Source: Neoarius graeffei (Eukaryota; Chordata; Actinopteri; Siluriformes; Ariidae). Taken from it: a DNA stretch of 64,000 nucleotides. The stretch spans positions 68,706,871 through 68,770,870 of the forward strand of contig NC_083579.1 of NCBI RefSeq assembly GCF_027579695.1, read 5' to 3'. Positions 22,887-32,962 of this stretch are shown in pieces; within the stretch, counting starts at the first letter, position 1, and the number at the start of each line of letters is the position of its first letter. The notes below the pieces were generated by a model, which saw only the letters and a program-made list of their open reading frames with translations, was not told the origin of the DNA and made no database searches. The position numbers and the translations under genes are program-made.

Positions 22887-23513
22887 GGCAGCTGGGCCAT
22901 AGAAGGTTCACGCTGCACGCTGCATGCTGCACGCTACACGCGTGTAAAGAAAAGTGGACAAACGTAGCATGACTTGCTCTGGGCCATAGAACGGCGTTCA
23001 CGTTGCACGCTGCACACTTCACGCGTGAAGCGTGAAATGAACATGCACACTTTTTTCTAGGCGTGAAGATGGAAATTCCAGTCAATGCATGCGGTCACCG
23101 CCGCGCCAGCCAATCAGAACCGGTCTAGGGAGATAACTCTATGCTTTCAGGGGAAAACTTCAGAAAAAATATAATTGAATGGTATAATTGAAAAATAGTT
23201 CTTCATCGGGATTGTCAAGCAGATTATAGAATGTTCGGTGAAATTCACCACGGGTTTCTCTCAGAAGGAAGTGTTCTCGGCTCCAAATTCTGTTCCTTTT
23301 TCTCTTCCTCTGTCTCAGTAAAAGCAGAATGAGGCAATCGTCGTCATCCGAAGAGTCCATATTGTTGGTTACTCGGTCAAAGTAGAACAGACGCAACACG
23401 TGAACATCCAAGCATGAAGTTTAATGGCCCAGGGTCCGGTTCTTCACGTGAACGTGTAGCGTGTAGCGTGCAGCATGCAGCGTGCAGCGTGAACCTTCTA
23501 TGGCCCAGCTGCC
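22887..23513 (-). mobile_element. Harbinger remnant with transposase N-terminal ORF
   Basis: Inverted ends GGCAGCTGGGCCATAGAAGG / CCTTCTATGGCCCAGCTGCC are flanked by TTA on both sides (22884-22886, 23514-23516). The intact minisatellite units give the empty site 'gctgttagcg', confirming the 3-bp duplication. Subterminal repeats 'acgctgcacgctgca' occur in several copies. On the minus strand an ORF (23360-23160) resembles the start of HARBI1-like nucleases. Confidence 0.9.
23160..23360 (-). pseudogene. HARBI1-like transposase N-terminal fragment
   Basis: The frame begins MDSSDDDDCLILLLLRQRKR, then has REHFLLRETRGEFH and NLLDNPDEELFFNY. An acidic start, Leu run, basic run and a '(R)GEFH...L....FFNY' pattern are typical of the N-terminal region of PIF/Harbinger nucleases. 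The DDE catalytic part is absent because the element is internally deleted. The match is from family knowledge, not a search. Confidence 0.6.
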
Positions 23514-25256
23514 TTAGCGCGGCAGTCCTTCCAGCCAGTGTAGCAGTAGTGTTAGCAAAGGCTGACGCTAACTTACCAGCGACCCGGTGCTGTTAGCGCG
23601 GCAGTCCAGTTACCTTCCAGCAGTGTAGCAGTAGTGTTAGCAAAGTCTGACACTAGCTTACCCATGACTCGGTGCTGTTAGCGTGGCAGTCCAGTTACCT
23701 TCCAGCAGCGTAGCAGTAGCGTTAGCAAAGTCTGACACTAGCTTACCCGCAACTCAGTGCTGTTAGCGTGGCAGTCCAGTTACCTTCCAGTCGGTGTAGC
23801 AGTAGTGTTAGCAAAGGCTGACACTAAATTACCCATGACTCGGTGCTGTTAGTGTGGCAGTCCAGTTACCTTCCAGTCGGTGTAGCAGTAGTGTTAGCAA
23901 AGGCTGACGCTAACTTACCAGCGACCCAGTGCTGTTAGCGCAGCAGTCCAGTTACCTTCCAGCAGCGTAGCAGTAGCGTTAGCGAAGTCTGACACTAGCT
24001 TACCCGCAACTCAGTGCTGTTAGCGTGGCAGTCCAGTTACCTTCCAGTCGGTGTAGCAGTAGTGTTAGCAAAGGCTGACGCTAAATTACCCATGACTCGG
24101 TGCTGTTAGCATGGCAGTCCAGTTACCTTCCAGCCAGTGTAGCAGTAGTGTTAGCAAAGGCTGATGCTAACTTACCCATGACTCGGTGCTGTTAGCGCGG
24201 CAGTCCAGTTACCTTCCAGCAGCGTAGCAGTAGTGTTAGCGAAGTCTGACACTAGCTTACCCGCGACTCAGTGCTGTTAGCATGGCAGTCCAGTTACCTT
24301 CCAGTGGCATAGCAGTAGCATTAGTGAAGGCCGACGCTAGCTTACCAGCGACTCGGTGCTGTTAGCGCAGCAGTCCAGTTACCTTCCAGCAGCGTAGCAG
24401 TAGCGTTAGCGAAGTCTGACACTAGCTTACCCGCAACTCAGTGCTGTTAGCGTGGCAGTCCAGTTACCTTCCAGTCGGTGTAGCAGTAGTGTTAGCAAAG
24501 GCTGACGCTAAATTACCCATGACTCGGTGCTGTTAGCATGGCAGTCCAGTTACCTTCCAGCCAGTGTAGCAGTAGTGTTAGCAAAGGCTGATGCTAACTT
24601 ACCCATGACTCGGTGCTGTTAGCGCGGCAGTCCAGTTACCTTCCAGCAGCGTAGCAGTAGTGTTAGCGAAGTCTGACACTAGCTTACCCGCGACTCAGTG
24701 CTGTTAGCATGGCAGTCCAGTTACCTTCCAGTGGCATAGCAGTAGCATTAGTGAAGGCCGACGCTAGCTTACCAGCGACTCGGTGCTGTTAGCGCGGCAG
24801 TCCTTCCAGCCAGTGTAGTAGTAGTGTTAGCAAAGGCTGACGCTAACTTACCAGCGACCCGGTGCTGTTAGCGCAGCAGTCCAGTTACCTTCCAGCAGCG
24901 TAGCAGTACCGTTAGCGAAGTCTGACACTAGCTTACCTATGACTCGGTGCTGTTAGCGCGGCAGTCCAGTTACCTTCCAGCCAGTGTAGCAGTAGTGTTA
25001 GCAAAGGCTGATGCTAACTTACCCATGACTCGGTGCTGTTAGCATGGCAGTCCAGTTACCTTCCAGCCAGTGTAGCAGTAGTGTTAGCAAAGGCTGATGC
25101 TAACTTACCCATGACTCGGTGCTGTTAGCGCGGCAGTCCAGTTACCTTCCAGCAGCGTAGCAGTAGTGTTAGCGAAGTCTGACACTAGCTTACCCGCGAC
25201 TCAGTGCTGTTAGCATGGCAGTCCAGTTACCTTCCAGTGGCATAGCAGTAGCATTA

Positions 25257-26448
25257 TGGCCCTTTTCCACTACCCTTTTTCAGCTCACTTCAGCTCGCTT
25301 CAGCTCACTTCAGCCCGACACGGCTCGCGTTTCGACTACCAAAAACCAGCACGACTCAGCTTGCTTCAGCCCTGCTTAGCCCCTAAAACTCGCACCGTTT
25401 TGGAGTGGGGCTGAAGCGAGCCAAGCCGTGCCGAGTGAGGTTGGGGGCGTGAGCAGACACTCCCCTGTGCACTGATTGGTGAGGAGGAGTGTCCTCACAT
25501 GCCCACACACGCCCCGCGAGCGCGCTGGGATCTGTAAACACCGCAAACCCGGAAGAAGAAGAATTACGAATTACGAGAATTTCTGAAGCCTTATGCGCCT
25601 CGCCTCATCTATACGCTCTTGCCAGTATCTGTTGGCGTTGTCGGTGACAACAAGCCACAGCACCAAGACCAGCAACACTAACGACTCCATGTCCTCCATG
25701 TTTATTGTTTACTATCCGGGTCGTGAGACTACTGCTTAAAAGCTCACTGAATCAGTGACATACAGAGCATCGTGGACGAGTTTGCAGAGCGCAAGGCTCG
25801 TCGTATGCCCTTCAAATAATGCGCGCAGTAGGCTATTGATGTTTTATTATGAGCCATGTACAGTATGTCGCCTAATGTTTTTTTGTTTCTGAGTTACATG
25901 TTCGTTTGAAGGACTTAATGTATAAAATAACATAGTTGCACCCCGTAGTGTTGAAATTGGTAAACACAGTGCATTCAGTGAGGTTTGCACCGCCCTCCTT
26001 TTATTTCTGACTCTTCCTGTCACCCTTGCAACCTCTGAGCGCTCATTCGTATGCCCTTCAAATAATGTGCGCAGTATAGGCTATTGATGTTTTATTATGA
26101 GCCATGTACAGTATCCTAATGTTTTTTGTTTCTGAGTTACATGTTCGTTTGAAGGACTTCGTTTTTGTAGCCTAAAATGATATGATAAGCTTTAATAAAG
26201 GGCCCGGTCATTTGCCCCGCCCCCGGCCCGGCTCTGACTTGTTCCGCCACTGTCACTGATGTCACTGTTTGCGCTGCTTAACGACACCACGTGACGTCCA
26301 CCCACTTTCGCTAACTCCACCCAATGTGTCCACCCACTTCCAGCCAGCACGGTTCAGCGCGGTTGTAGTCGAAATGCAACTCCAACAGCCCCGCTCAGCT
26401 CGACTCAGCACGGCACGGCTCAGCCGCGTTTGTAGTGGAAAAGCGGCA
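25257..26448 (-). mobile_element. Harbinger-type MITE (H1), copy b, enlarged by hAT sequence
   Basis: The ends TGGCCCTTTTCCACTAC and GTAGTGGAAAAGCGGCA are flanked by TTA. The surrounding minisatellite shows the uninterrupted site 'gcattagtgaagg'. The left third and right end match copy a. The interior (about 25745-26255) is extra sequence derived from a hAT transposase gene. The conserved 42-codon ORF is intact at 25699-25571 on the minus strand. Confidence 0.9.
25745..26255 (+). pseudogene. hAT transposase 3' fragments, duplicated
   Basis: Two partial copies share 'cgtatgcccttcaaataatg', 'gctattgatgttttattatgagccatgtaca' and 'gagttacatgttcgtttgaaggactt'. The first reads ...IVDEFAERKARRMPFK-stop, as in hAT C-termini. 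The second is preceded by LFLTLPVTLATSERSF, the hallmark of the hAT C-terminal dimerisation domain, but is fused to the RMPFK end by an internal deletion. Confidence 0.65.
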
Positions 26449-27489
26449 TTAGTGAAGGCCGACGCTAGCTTACCAGCGACTCGGTGCTGTTAGCGCGGCA
26501 GTCCTTCCAGCCGGTGTAGCAGTAGTGTTAGCAAAGGCTGACGCTAACTTACCAGCGACCCGGTGCTGTTAGCGCAGCAGTCCAGTTACCTTCCAGCAGC
26601 GTAGCAGTAGCTTTAGCGAAGTCTGATACTAGCTTACCCGCAACTCAGTGCTGTTAGCGTGGCAGTCCAGTTACCTTCCAGTCGGTGTAGCAGTAGTGTT
26701 AGCAAAGGCTGACGCTAAATTACCCATGACTCGGTGCTGTTAGCGCAGCAGTCCAGTTACCTTCCAGCAGGGTAGCAGTACCGTTAGCGAAGTCTGACAC
26801 TAGCTTACCTATGACTCGGTGCTGTTAGCGCGGCAGTCCAATTACCTTCCAGCCAGTGTAGCAGTAGTGTTAGCAAAGGCTGATGCTAACTTACCCATGA
26901 CTTGGTGCTGTTAGCGCGGCAGTCCAGTTACCTTCCAGCAGCGTAGCAGTAGTGTTAGCGAAGTCTGACACTAGCTTACCCGCGACTCAGTGCTGTTAGC
27001 ATGGCAGTCCAGTTACCTTCCAGTGGCATAGCAGTAGCATTAGTGAAGGCCGACGCTAGCTTACCAGCGACTCGGTGCTGTTAGCGCGGCAGTCCTTCCA
27101 GCCGGTGTAGCAGTAGTGTTAGCAAAGGCTGACATTAGCTTACCCATGACTCGGTGCTGTTAGCGCAGCAGTCCAGTTACCTTCCAGCAGCGTAGCAGTA
27201 GCATTAGCAAAGGCCGACGCTAGCTTACCCGTGACTCAGTGCTGTTAGTGCAGCAGTCCTGTTAGCTTCCAGCCAGCATAGCTTTATTTATTTATTTATT
27301 AGCTTTGCCATAGCAAGATCTATGTATGTGCATACATTATGGCTGGGAAACCACTACAGCTTGTGCCAATTAGTGGTAGCGAAGGCCGATGCTAGCTTAC
27401 CCGCGACTCGGTGCTGTTAGCACGGCAGTTCAGTTACCTTCTAGCTGGTGTAGTGTTAGCGCAGGCCAATGCTAGCACAGTCAAGCTGA

Positions 27490-27832
27490 ATATTTTTATT
27501 ATTATTATTAATATTTTCCCTGTGTAATTTACGGAGTTACTTTTAAAATCAACATTGACAACTACACACAACAGAGCAACCTGGCAGCCAAAATTCTCTC
27601 AAAATCTTTCGCTTTTAACGAAGCAAACCTCTCGGCCATGTTTGTTTACAAACTGTCACAGTCACTCGCTAGCACAGAAGGTTTACATCTCCGATGTGTG
27701 TCTCTTCCAGTTTTTCAATGTCCGTTGGTATGTTTTTCTCTTGTAAATACGTGTGAAGAATATCTAATGAAGTTTTGGTAGCCTTTCGGGTGTTGAGCAT
27801 GTCTTCAGTTTCAATTTATTTATTTAGTGCTT
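27490..27832. other. Unannotated flank of minisatellite
   Basis: AT-rich sequence after the second ATT run. A 63-codon ORF (27555-27746) shows no family signature. No feature supported. Confidence 0.4.
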
Positions 27833-27843
27833 AAACCTAGCAC

Positions 27844-28224
27844 GGGGCAGCACGGTGGTATAGTGGTTAGCGCTGTCGCCTCACAGCAAGAAGGTCCGGG
27901 TTCGAGCCCCGTGGCCGGCGAGGGCCTTTCTGTGCGGAGTTTGCATGTTCTCCCCGTGTCCGCGTGGGTTTCCTCCGGGTGCTCCGGTTTCCCCCACAGT
28001 CCAAAGACATGCAGGTTAGGTTAACTGGTGGCTCTAAATTGACCGTAAGTGTGAATGTGAGTGTGAATGGTTGTCTGTGTCTATGTGTCAGCCCTGTGAT
28101 GACCTGGCGACTTGTCCAGGGTGTACCCCGCCTTTCGCCCGTAGTCAGCTGGGATAGGCTCCAGCTTGCCTGCGACCCTGTAGAACAGGATAAAGCGGCT
28201 AGAGATAATGAGATGAGATGAGAT
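27844..28224 (+). mobile_element. V-SINE, copy 4
   Basis: Full-length. The perfect 11-bp duplication AAACCTAGCAC (27833-27843, 28225-28235) flanks it. Ends in GATGA repeats. Confidence 0.96.
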
Positions 28225-28910
28225 AAACCTAGCACTGGATTAGCCTCGTCTTCTGTCTTTCCCAGCCGACAAAGAAACGATTCTGTGCATGCGCAACAGA
28301 AAAGTTTTGTCATTGGATTTTCACATGAGCTCTGACATGTGACGTCGTGTTGGCTGCAATATTATAACAATACTCAACACTCATTCTCTATTGGGTAGAG
28401 TGGCGTAATACATGGAGGCGAAGCGATATGCTAACAGTATCGCATGCTATCAAACCAAATGAATGAAACCCGCTAGAAGGGAATAGAATACGTTTTCATT
28501 CCATCGAAAAAGTGTCCATTTGTTTACATGGTCCTCGTCTTTACATCGGCCTATTATATTCTTCCATGCAACACTCACTGCGGCATTATTTCAATACTAA
28601 TATTATTAATTTCCTTTACTTTTGTATTTCAATATTGATGTGCTTTTTATATATATTTTTTTCTCCTTTTAGCATAAGGGACAATTTTCAGTTGGGGCAC
28701 GAGCCCTGGTATTGTCCCTTGCTACCATGTTTATTGTTTTGTATTTGGTTGTGTTTAATTCTTTTTAAAATTTTAATCATTGTAATTATTTCTCTCTTTG
28801 TGGTGAACTGCAATAAAATAAACTAATGAAAGTTTTTTTTTTTAAATATACATAAATTTATTGAATATTTTTTTCAGACTTAAAGATTTAAGTGCCATAC
28901 TCAATTAGTG

Positions 28911-29040
28911 AGCCCTGTGATGACCTGGCGACTTGTCCAGGGTGTACCCCGCCTTTCGCCCGTAGTCAGCTGGGATAGGCTCCAGCTTGCCTGCGGCCCT
29001 GTAGAAGGATAAAGCGGCTAGAGATAATGAGATGAGACTT
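28911..29040 (+). mobile_element. V-SINE, 5'-truncated copy
   Basis: Only the last ~130 bp of the element (from 'agccctgtgatgacctgg') is present, flanked by AATTAGTG on both sides (28903-28910, 29041-29048). It is an integration truncated during reverse transcription, not a later deletion. Confidence 0.88.
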
Positions 29041-29212
29041 AATTAGTGTTCATTCCCATGTCAACATTTAATGCAAGAACAATTTCATTGTCCAAATGTT
29101 CTCCAGGCCATTAAGTCGAAGTAGCTTATAAATGTCACAGTGTTAAATTTCTCATGAGCTCATTGTAGACCCCACACAGCATGTTAATATGATTTCATAA
29201 AACACACAATAC

Positions 29213-29352
29213 AGGGCAGTACGCTGGCTATCACTGCTGCCTCGCAGCAAGTGTGGTTCTGGGTTCAAACCTGCCCGTAAACCGGGACCTTTCTGTATGG
29301 GTTTGTATGTTCTCCTCATACCTGAGTGGGTTTCCTCCCACCGTCCAAAGAC
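29213..29352 (+). mobile_element. Diverged SINE head joined to a LINE tail
   Basis: A tRNA-like head and partial V-SINE core ('ttgtatgttctcctca', 'ccgtccaaagacatgtgg') run without spacer into LINE sequence at about 29353. Confidence 0.65.
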
Positions 29353-29690
29353 ATGTGGATAGCGAAGACAGCCAGCAGGATCATTGGTGCCCCTCTCCGT
29401 TCTCTGATGGAGATCTACCAGAAGCGCTGCACCTGCAGGGCTATCTCCATCATTAAGGACCATTCCCACCCTTCTTCTCCCTCCTACCATCAGGGAAGAG
29501 GTACAGAAGCATCAGCTGCAGAACCAGCAGGATACTAATCAGCTTCTTCCCACAAGGTGTAAGAATAATCAACGGACTGTGTCCCCCCCCCCCCCCACCC
29601 GCGCCCACATCCAGCCCCTCCCCCTCTCAACAGCTTGACCTTGACCTGTCAAGGTGATACAACCTCATTAAAACTGAAACGGCCCTGAAA
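29353..29690 (+). pseudogene. L2/CR1-type LINE 3' end
   Basis: The translation contains AKTASRIIGAPLRSLMEIYQ, RCTCRAISIIKDHSHPS, LPSGRRYRS-like and FFPQGVRIINGLC segments with small frameshifts. This is the familiar C-terminus of fish L2/CR1-class reverse transcriptases. The 3' end has a C-run and no A tail. Confidence 0.75.
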
Positions 29691-29765
29691 CACAAACCGT
29701 TGTGAGCTTGGCTGCTAAAGGGTGTCTGAATATCAGATATATTTTAAGAGATTGATAATTTATAA

Positions 29766-30137
29766 TGGGCGGCACGGTGGTGTAGTGGTTAGCGCTGTCG
29801 CCTCACAGCAAGAAGGTCCTGGGTTCGAGCCCCGGGGCCGGCGAGGGCCTTTCTGTGTGGAGTTTGCATGTTCTCCCCATGTCCGCGTGGGTTTCCTCCG
29901 GGTGCTCCGGTTTCCCCCACAGTCCAAAGACATGCAGGTTAGGTTAACTGGTGACTCTAAATTGACCGTAGGTGTGAATGTGAGTGTGAATGGTTGTCTG
30001 TGTCTATGTGTCAGCCCTGTGATGACCTGGCGACTTGTCCAGGGTGTACCCCGCCTTTCACCCGTAGTCAGCTGGGATAGGCTCCAGCTTGCCTGCGACC
30101 CTGTAGAAGGATAAAGCGGCTAGAGATAATGAGATGA
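29766..30137 (+). mobile_element. V-SINE, copy 5
   Basis: Full-length, with perfect 12-bp duplication GATAATTTATAA (29754-29765, 30138-30149). Confidence 0.96.
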
Positions 30138-30195
30138 GATAATTTATAACTGATCATTTAAATTTCAATTGATAATTTAGTTTTTAATGGACAAT

Positions 30196-30366
30196 TTAAA
30201 TTTTTTTTCGGGCCTCTCCACCTCCACTGGATAGGACAGTGCAGAGACAGGAAACAAGTGGGAAAGAGAGACGGGGAGGGATCGGGAAACGACCCCGGGC
30301 CGGAACCGAACCCGGGTCCCCGGACCCACGGCACGACGCCCCATCCACCTGAACCACGACGCCCCC
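30196..30366 (-). mobile_element. Short tRNA-derived SINE (family B), copy 2
   Basis: The minus strand starts GGGGGCGTCGTGGTTCAGGT with a B box 'gggttcggttccggcc' and an A-rich tail. 'acaatttaaatttttt'-like repeats flank it. Confidence 0.87.
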
Positions 30367-30528
30367 ACAATTAAATTTTTTAATTGATAATTTAACTTTT
30401 TCAAAATAATCTAACTGTTTAAATTGCTAACTTTTTAATTGCACCGCATTATGAGAGACGAGAAACTCTTTCGTTTCTTTCTGTGTATGTAAATACTCAG
30501 GAAAACGACAAATAAAGTGAATCTGAAT

Positions 30529-30716
30529 CAGGTTAACTGGCTCCTCTAAATTGTCCACAGTAGTGAATGTGAGTGTGAATAGCTGTTTGTCTTTCTGTGT
30601 TAGCCCTGTGATAGACTGGTGACCCGTCCAGGGTGTGCCCCGCCTCTCACCCAGCCGGGACTGGCTCCAGCTCACCCGCAATGAATCCGCAGCACAGATA
30701 ACGAACGAATGAAAGA
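30529..30716 (+). repeat. Old diverged V-SINE fragment
   Basis: 'ggttaactggctcctctaaattgtcc...gtgatagactggtgacccgtccagggtgtgccccgcctctcaccca' matches the 3' half of V-SINEs with many substitutions. It is clearly older than the other copies. Confidence 0.8.
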
Positions 30717-30744
30717 AAACACACAAACCACTTATTCACATTAC

Positions 30745-30862
30745 TTTATTTTCATTTAGCCAAATAACTGTATTTTGTTGTATAAATGAAAAAAAAGGCA
30801 TTGAGAAAGCCAAATGTGCAAAAATGTTAAATTACTTGAGAAAACAATGCTCTGATTTTATT
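30745..30862 (-). promoter_or_regulatory. fcf1 polyadenylation signal candidates
   Basis: On the minus strand AATAAA occurs at 30862-30857, about 50 nt after the fcf1 stop codon, and again at 30750-30745. Either could direct 3' end formation; the sequence does not decide between them. Confidence 0.5.
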
Positions 30863-30913
30863 ATGGAATCCAAAACAAGACTGAAACGTTAGATCACTTT
30901 CATCATGATGGTA

Positions 30914-30962
30914 CTATAATCTTGGTGCACCGTAATCATCCGGCATTCGTTCAATGTTATAC
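30914..30962 (-). CDS. fcf1: fcf1 exon 8 (C-terminus and stop)
   Basis: The minus strand reads cccaacag|G TAT AAC ATT GAA..., encoding (R)YNIERMPDDYGAPRL, then TAG (49 nt, closing the frame at phase 0). The family usually ends ...YGAPRF; here the last residue is Leu (TTA), a change worth checking against transcripts but not disruptive. Confidence 0.95.
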
Positions 30963-31019
30963 CTGTTGGGTAAAAGAAATGAAAAAAGTTACAATTTAAT
31001 ATAAATTCGTCTAAAAATC

Positions 31020-31390
31020 CAAGTAATTATTTGTAACAAGAGTACTCCGAGAGCACAATATCCCCCACTGGTAACTCTGCCATAACTCTGGTAAAATGTG
31101 ACTGAATTGAACGAAACTGCAATATGCGTATTACCGACATATAACAAAGAATCCTGTCAAGTTTCATGAAACTCCTCCAAAAATCGTGAGAGGAGTTGAT
31201 TTCAGAAGGTGAGTACCCTTCCCGGGAAAGATGGACGGACAGATCTCGCCACGACATAATCCCCCTTCAGGCCTTTTGGCCAGCGGGGGATAATAAAAAT
31301 TGTGAGGGAAGTTGATTTCAGAAAGCAAGAACACCTTGATGAAATTGCCAAAGTACAAGTTTGTTAATAATCAAGGGTAAAATTTGCCCA
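31020..31390. repeat. ~175-bp degenerate tandem repeat, left block
   Basis: The units contain 'gtaactctggtaaaatgtgac', 'atatgcgtattaccgacatataacaaag', 'caagtttcatgaaactcctcc' and 'gagaggagttgatttcagaa'. The block ends 'ggccttttggccagcgggggata'. It continues at 32022-32905 on the far side of the THAP-bearing element, which split it. Confidence 0.8.
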
Positions 31391-31396
31391 TATTAA

Positions 31397-32021
31397 AGCG
31401 CATATACTCATCCAGAAGGGTAATTTTGCACAAGGTCATCTGTCTACAGCAGAAAAAAAATAACAAAACGCGTCTGGAAAATTCCCAAGGGAGTCTGGAG
31501 CCAGATTCGTGACATCACCTGTGGAAGCGCCAGCAGGCTGCGCGAGCTTTGCACGGTTTCAGTGCACAGCCTGTGTAGACCAAGCGCTCCCATTTCTCTC
31601 TCATTGTCCGGTCTTTTGGGAAACGATGAGTACTAATCCCATCATGATTGGTGTTGCTACACCCTCCTACGATACATCTGTTAACCATTTTAATAATTAC
31701 GCGATAACGTTGAAGAAATTTGCAGAAAACCACCAGGTCGTTTTCTCATAAACAAACCAGCGCTGGCGTAGGATTCAGAGGGAGGCGTCCCGCACGCGAC
31801 GTCACGAAAATCAATGTTTGCCGGGAAATCCAAACGCCAAGTTTTTTCAGAGGCGGACCAATTCGCCTCAAATGGCTTGATTTCAACTGAATTTTTCTGG
31901 TATTGCGCAAGGTAAAAAAAATTGCACAAAATGCAGAATATGACAGATATTTGACCAAAGTTTAATATAAAATAGGAGAATTACATTGATCTTGCTCCTG
32001 AATTTACCCGTGATATGCACT
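31397..32021 (-). mobile_element. TTAA-type (Kolobok-like) element with THAP exon, copy 2
   Basis: The left end is TTAA|AGCGCATAT and the right end GATATGCACT|TTAG (one mutation from TTAA). It lacks a short segment near its left end compared with the other copies. The THAP exon is at 31688-31515. It is inserted in the ~175-bp repeat block. Confidence 0.82.
31515..31688 (-). CDS. THAP-domain exon inside repeat (copy 2)
   Basis: This 57-residue frame differs from copy 1 at only a few residues (N15H, L49R, R56H). It keeps C-x4-C, HRFP, EKW and the terminal CAG|GTGATG splice donor. The C-terminal ACWRFHR brings a His one position later than expected for a CxxH pair. Conservation of the frame in all copies reflects recent common descent from an active parent. 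Confidence 0.6.
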   Translation of the reverse strand: MVNRCIVGGCSNTNHDGISTHRFPKDRTMREKWERLVYTGCALKPCKARAACWRFHR

Positions 32022-32905
32022 TTAGAGGAAATTTCAATAGGCGTATAACTGTCATATAACAAAGCCTTTTGCCATGTTTGGTGAAATTCCTCCACAAATT
32101 GTGAGAGGAGTTGATTTCAGAAGAACGTACACCCTCATGAAATCGTCAAAGTTATTTAATCAAGGGTCAAAACTCCGGGAAAATTTTCACAAACGAAATT
32201 AAATCGCAATACGCGTACTACAGTCATATAACAAAGCCTTTTGCCAAGCTTCGAGAAATTTGTCCAAAATTTGAAAGAGGAGTTGATGTCAGAACGCAAG
32301 CACACCTTCATGAAATTGTGAAAGTACCAGGTTGTTAATCAAGGGCTGTAACTCTGGTAAAATGCGACCGCATTGAACAAAATAACAACATGCGTACTAC
32401 CGACATACAAAAAGGCCTTTTGCCAAGTTTGGTGAAATTCCTCCAAAAACTGTGAGAGGAGTTGATTTCAGAAGGAAAAAACACACACTCATGAAATTGT
32501 CAAAGTATATTTTTGTTAATCAAGGGCTGTAACTCTGGTAAAATGTGACCGAATTTAATGAAATTACAATATGCGTATTACCGACATATAACAAAGAATC
32601 CTGCCAAGTTTGGTGAAATTCCTCTGAAAATTGTGAGAGGAGCCGATTTCAGAAGAACGTACACCATCATGAAATTGTTAAAGTTATTTAATCAAGGGTC
32701 AAAACTTTCACAAACGAAATTAAATCACAGTACGCGTATTATCGTCATATAACAAGGCCTTTAGCAGGTTTCGTGAAATTCCTCCATAAACCGTGAGAGG
32801 AGTTGATTTCAGAAAGTGAGCGCCCTTCCTGGGACGGACGGATGGACTGAAATCGCCACGACATAATCCTCTTTCGGGCCTTCTGGCCAGCGGGGGATAA
32901 AAACA
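32022..32905. repeat. ~175-bp degenerate tandem repeat, right block
   Basis: About five units of the same repeat as 31020-31390, ending with the identical 'gccttctggccagcgggggata' terminus. Confidence 0.8.
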
Positions 32906-32962
32906 GCACTTCAGCATCCTGAGAGTGTCTACTGAATATTTGACAAGGGCAGTGTGTGTCTA

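Larger units (their letters stand above)
22680..27480. repeat. ~85-bp minisatellite array with higher-order units
   Basis: Some forty or more tandem units have the core 'cggtgctgttagcgcggcagtccagttaccttccag' and then 'gtagcagtagtgttagc'. Consecutive 'gttagc' anchors are about 85 bp apart. Variants (agcagcg, agtcggtg, agccagtg, agtggcat) recur in fixed order. The block starting at 23941 repeats almost base for base at 24368, giving a higher-order period of 427 bp (five units). Two Harbinger insertions (22887-23513, 25257-26448) interrupt it. The last units at 27200-27480 are degenerate. Confidence 0.92.

Noticed and set aside
22680-27480. CRISPR-like array of regular repeats
   Set aside because: The units are contiguous 85-bp variants with no unique spacers, in a vertebrate genome. 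It is a minisatellite.
27850-27920. tRNA gene-like A and B boxes
   Set aside because: They are the tRNA-derived heads of SINEs. The cloverleaf is not complete, and a SINE body and target duplications follow.
27964-28221. 85-codon ORF repeated many times (MGFLRVLRFPPQSKDMQ... and its antisense MSLDCGGNRSTRRKP...)
   Set aside because: It lies wholly inside V-SINE cores and appears in every copy on whichever strand the SINE sits. It is SINE sequence read in an open frame, not a gene family.
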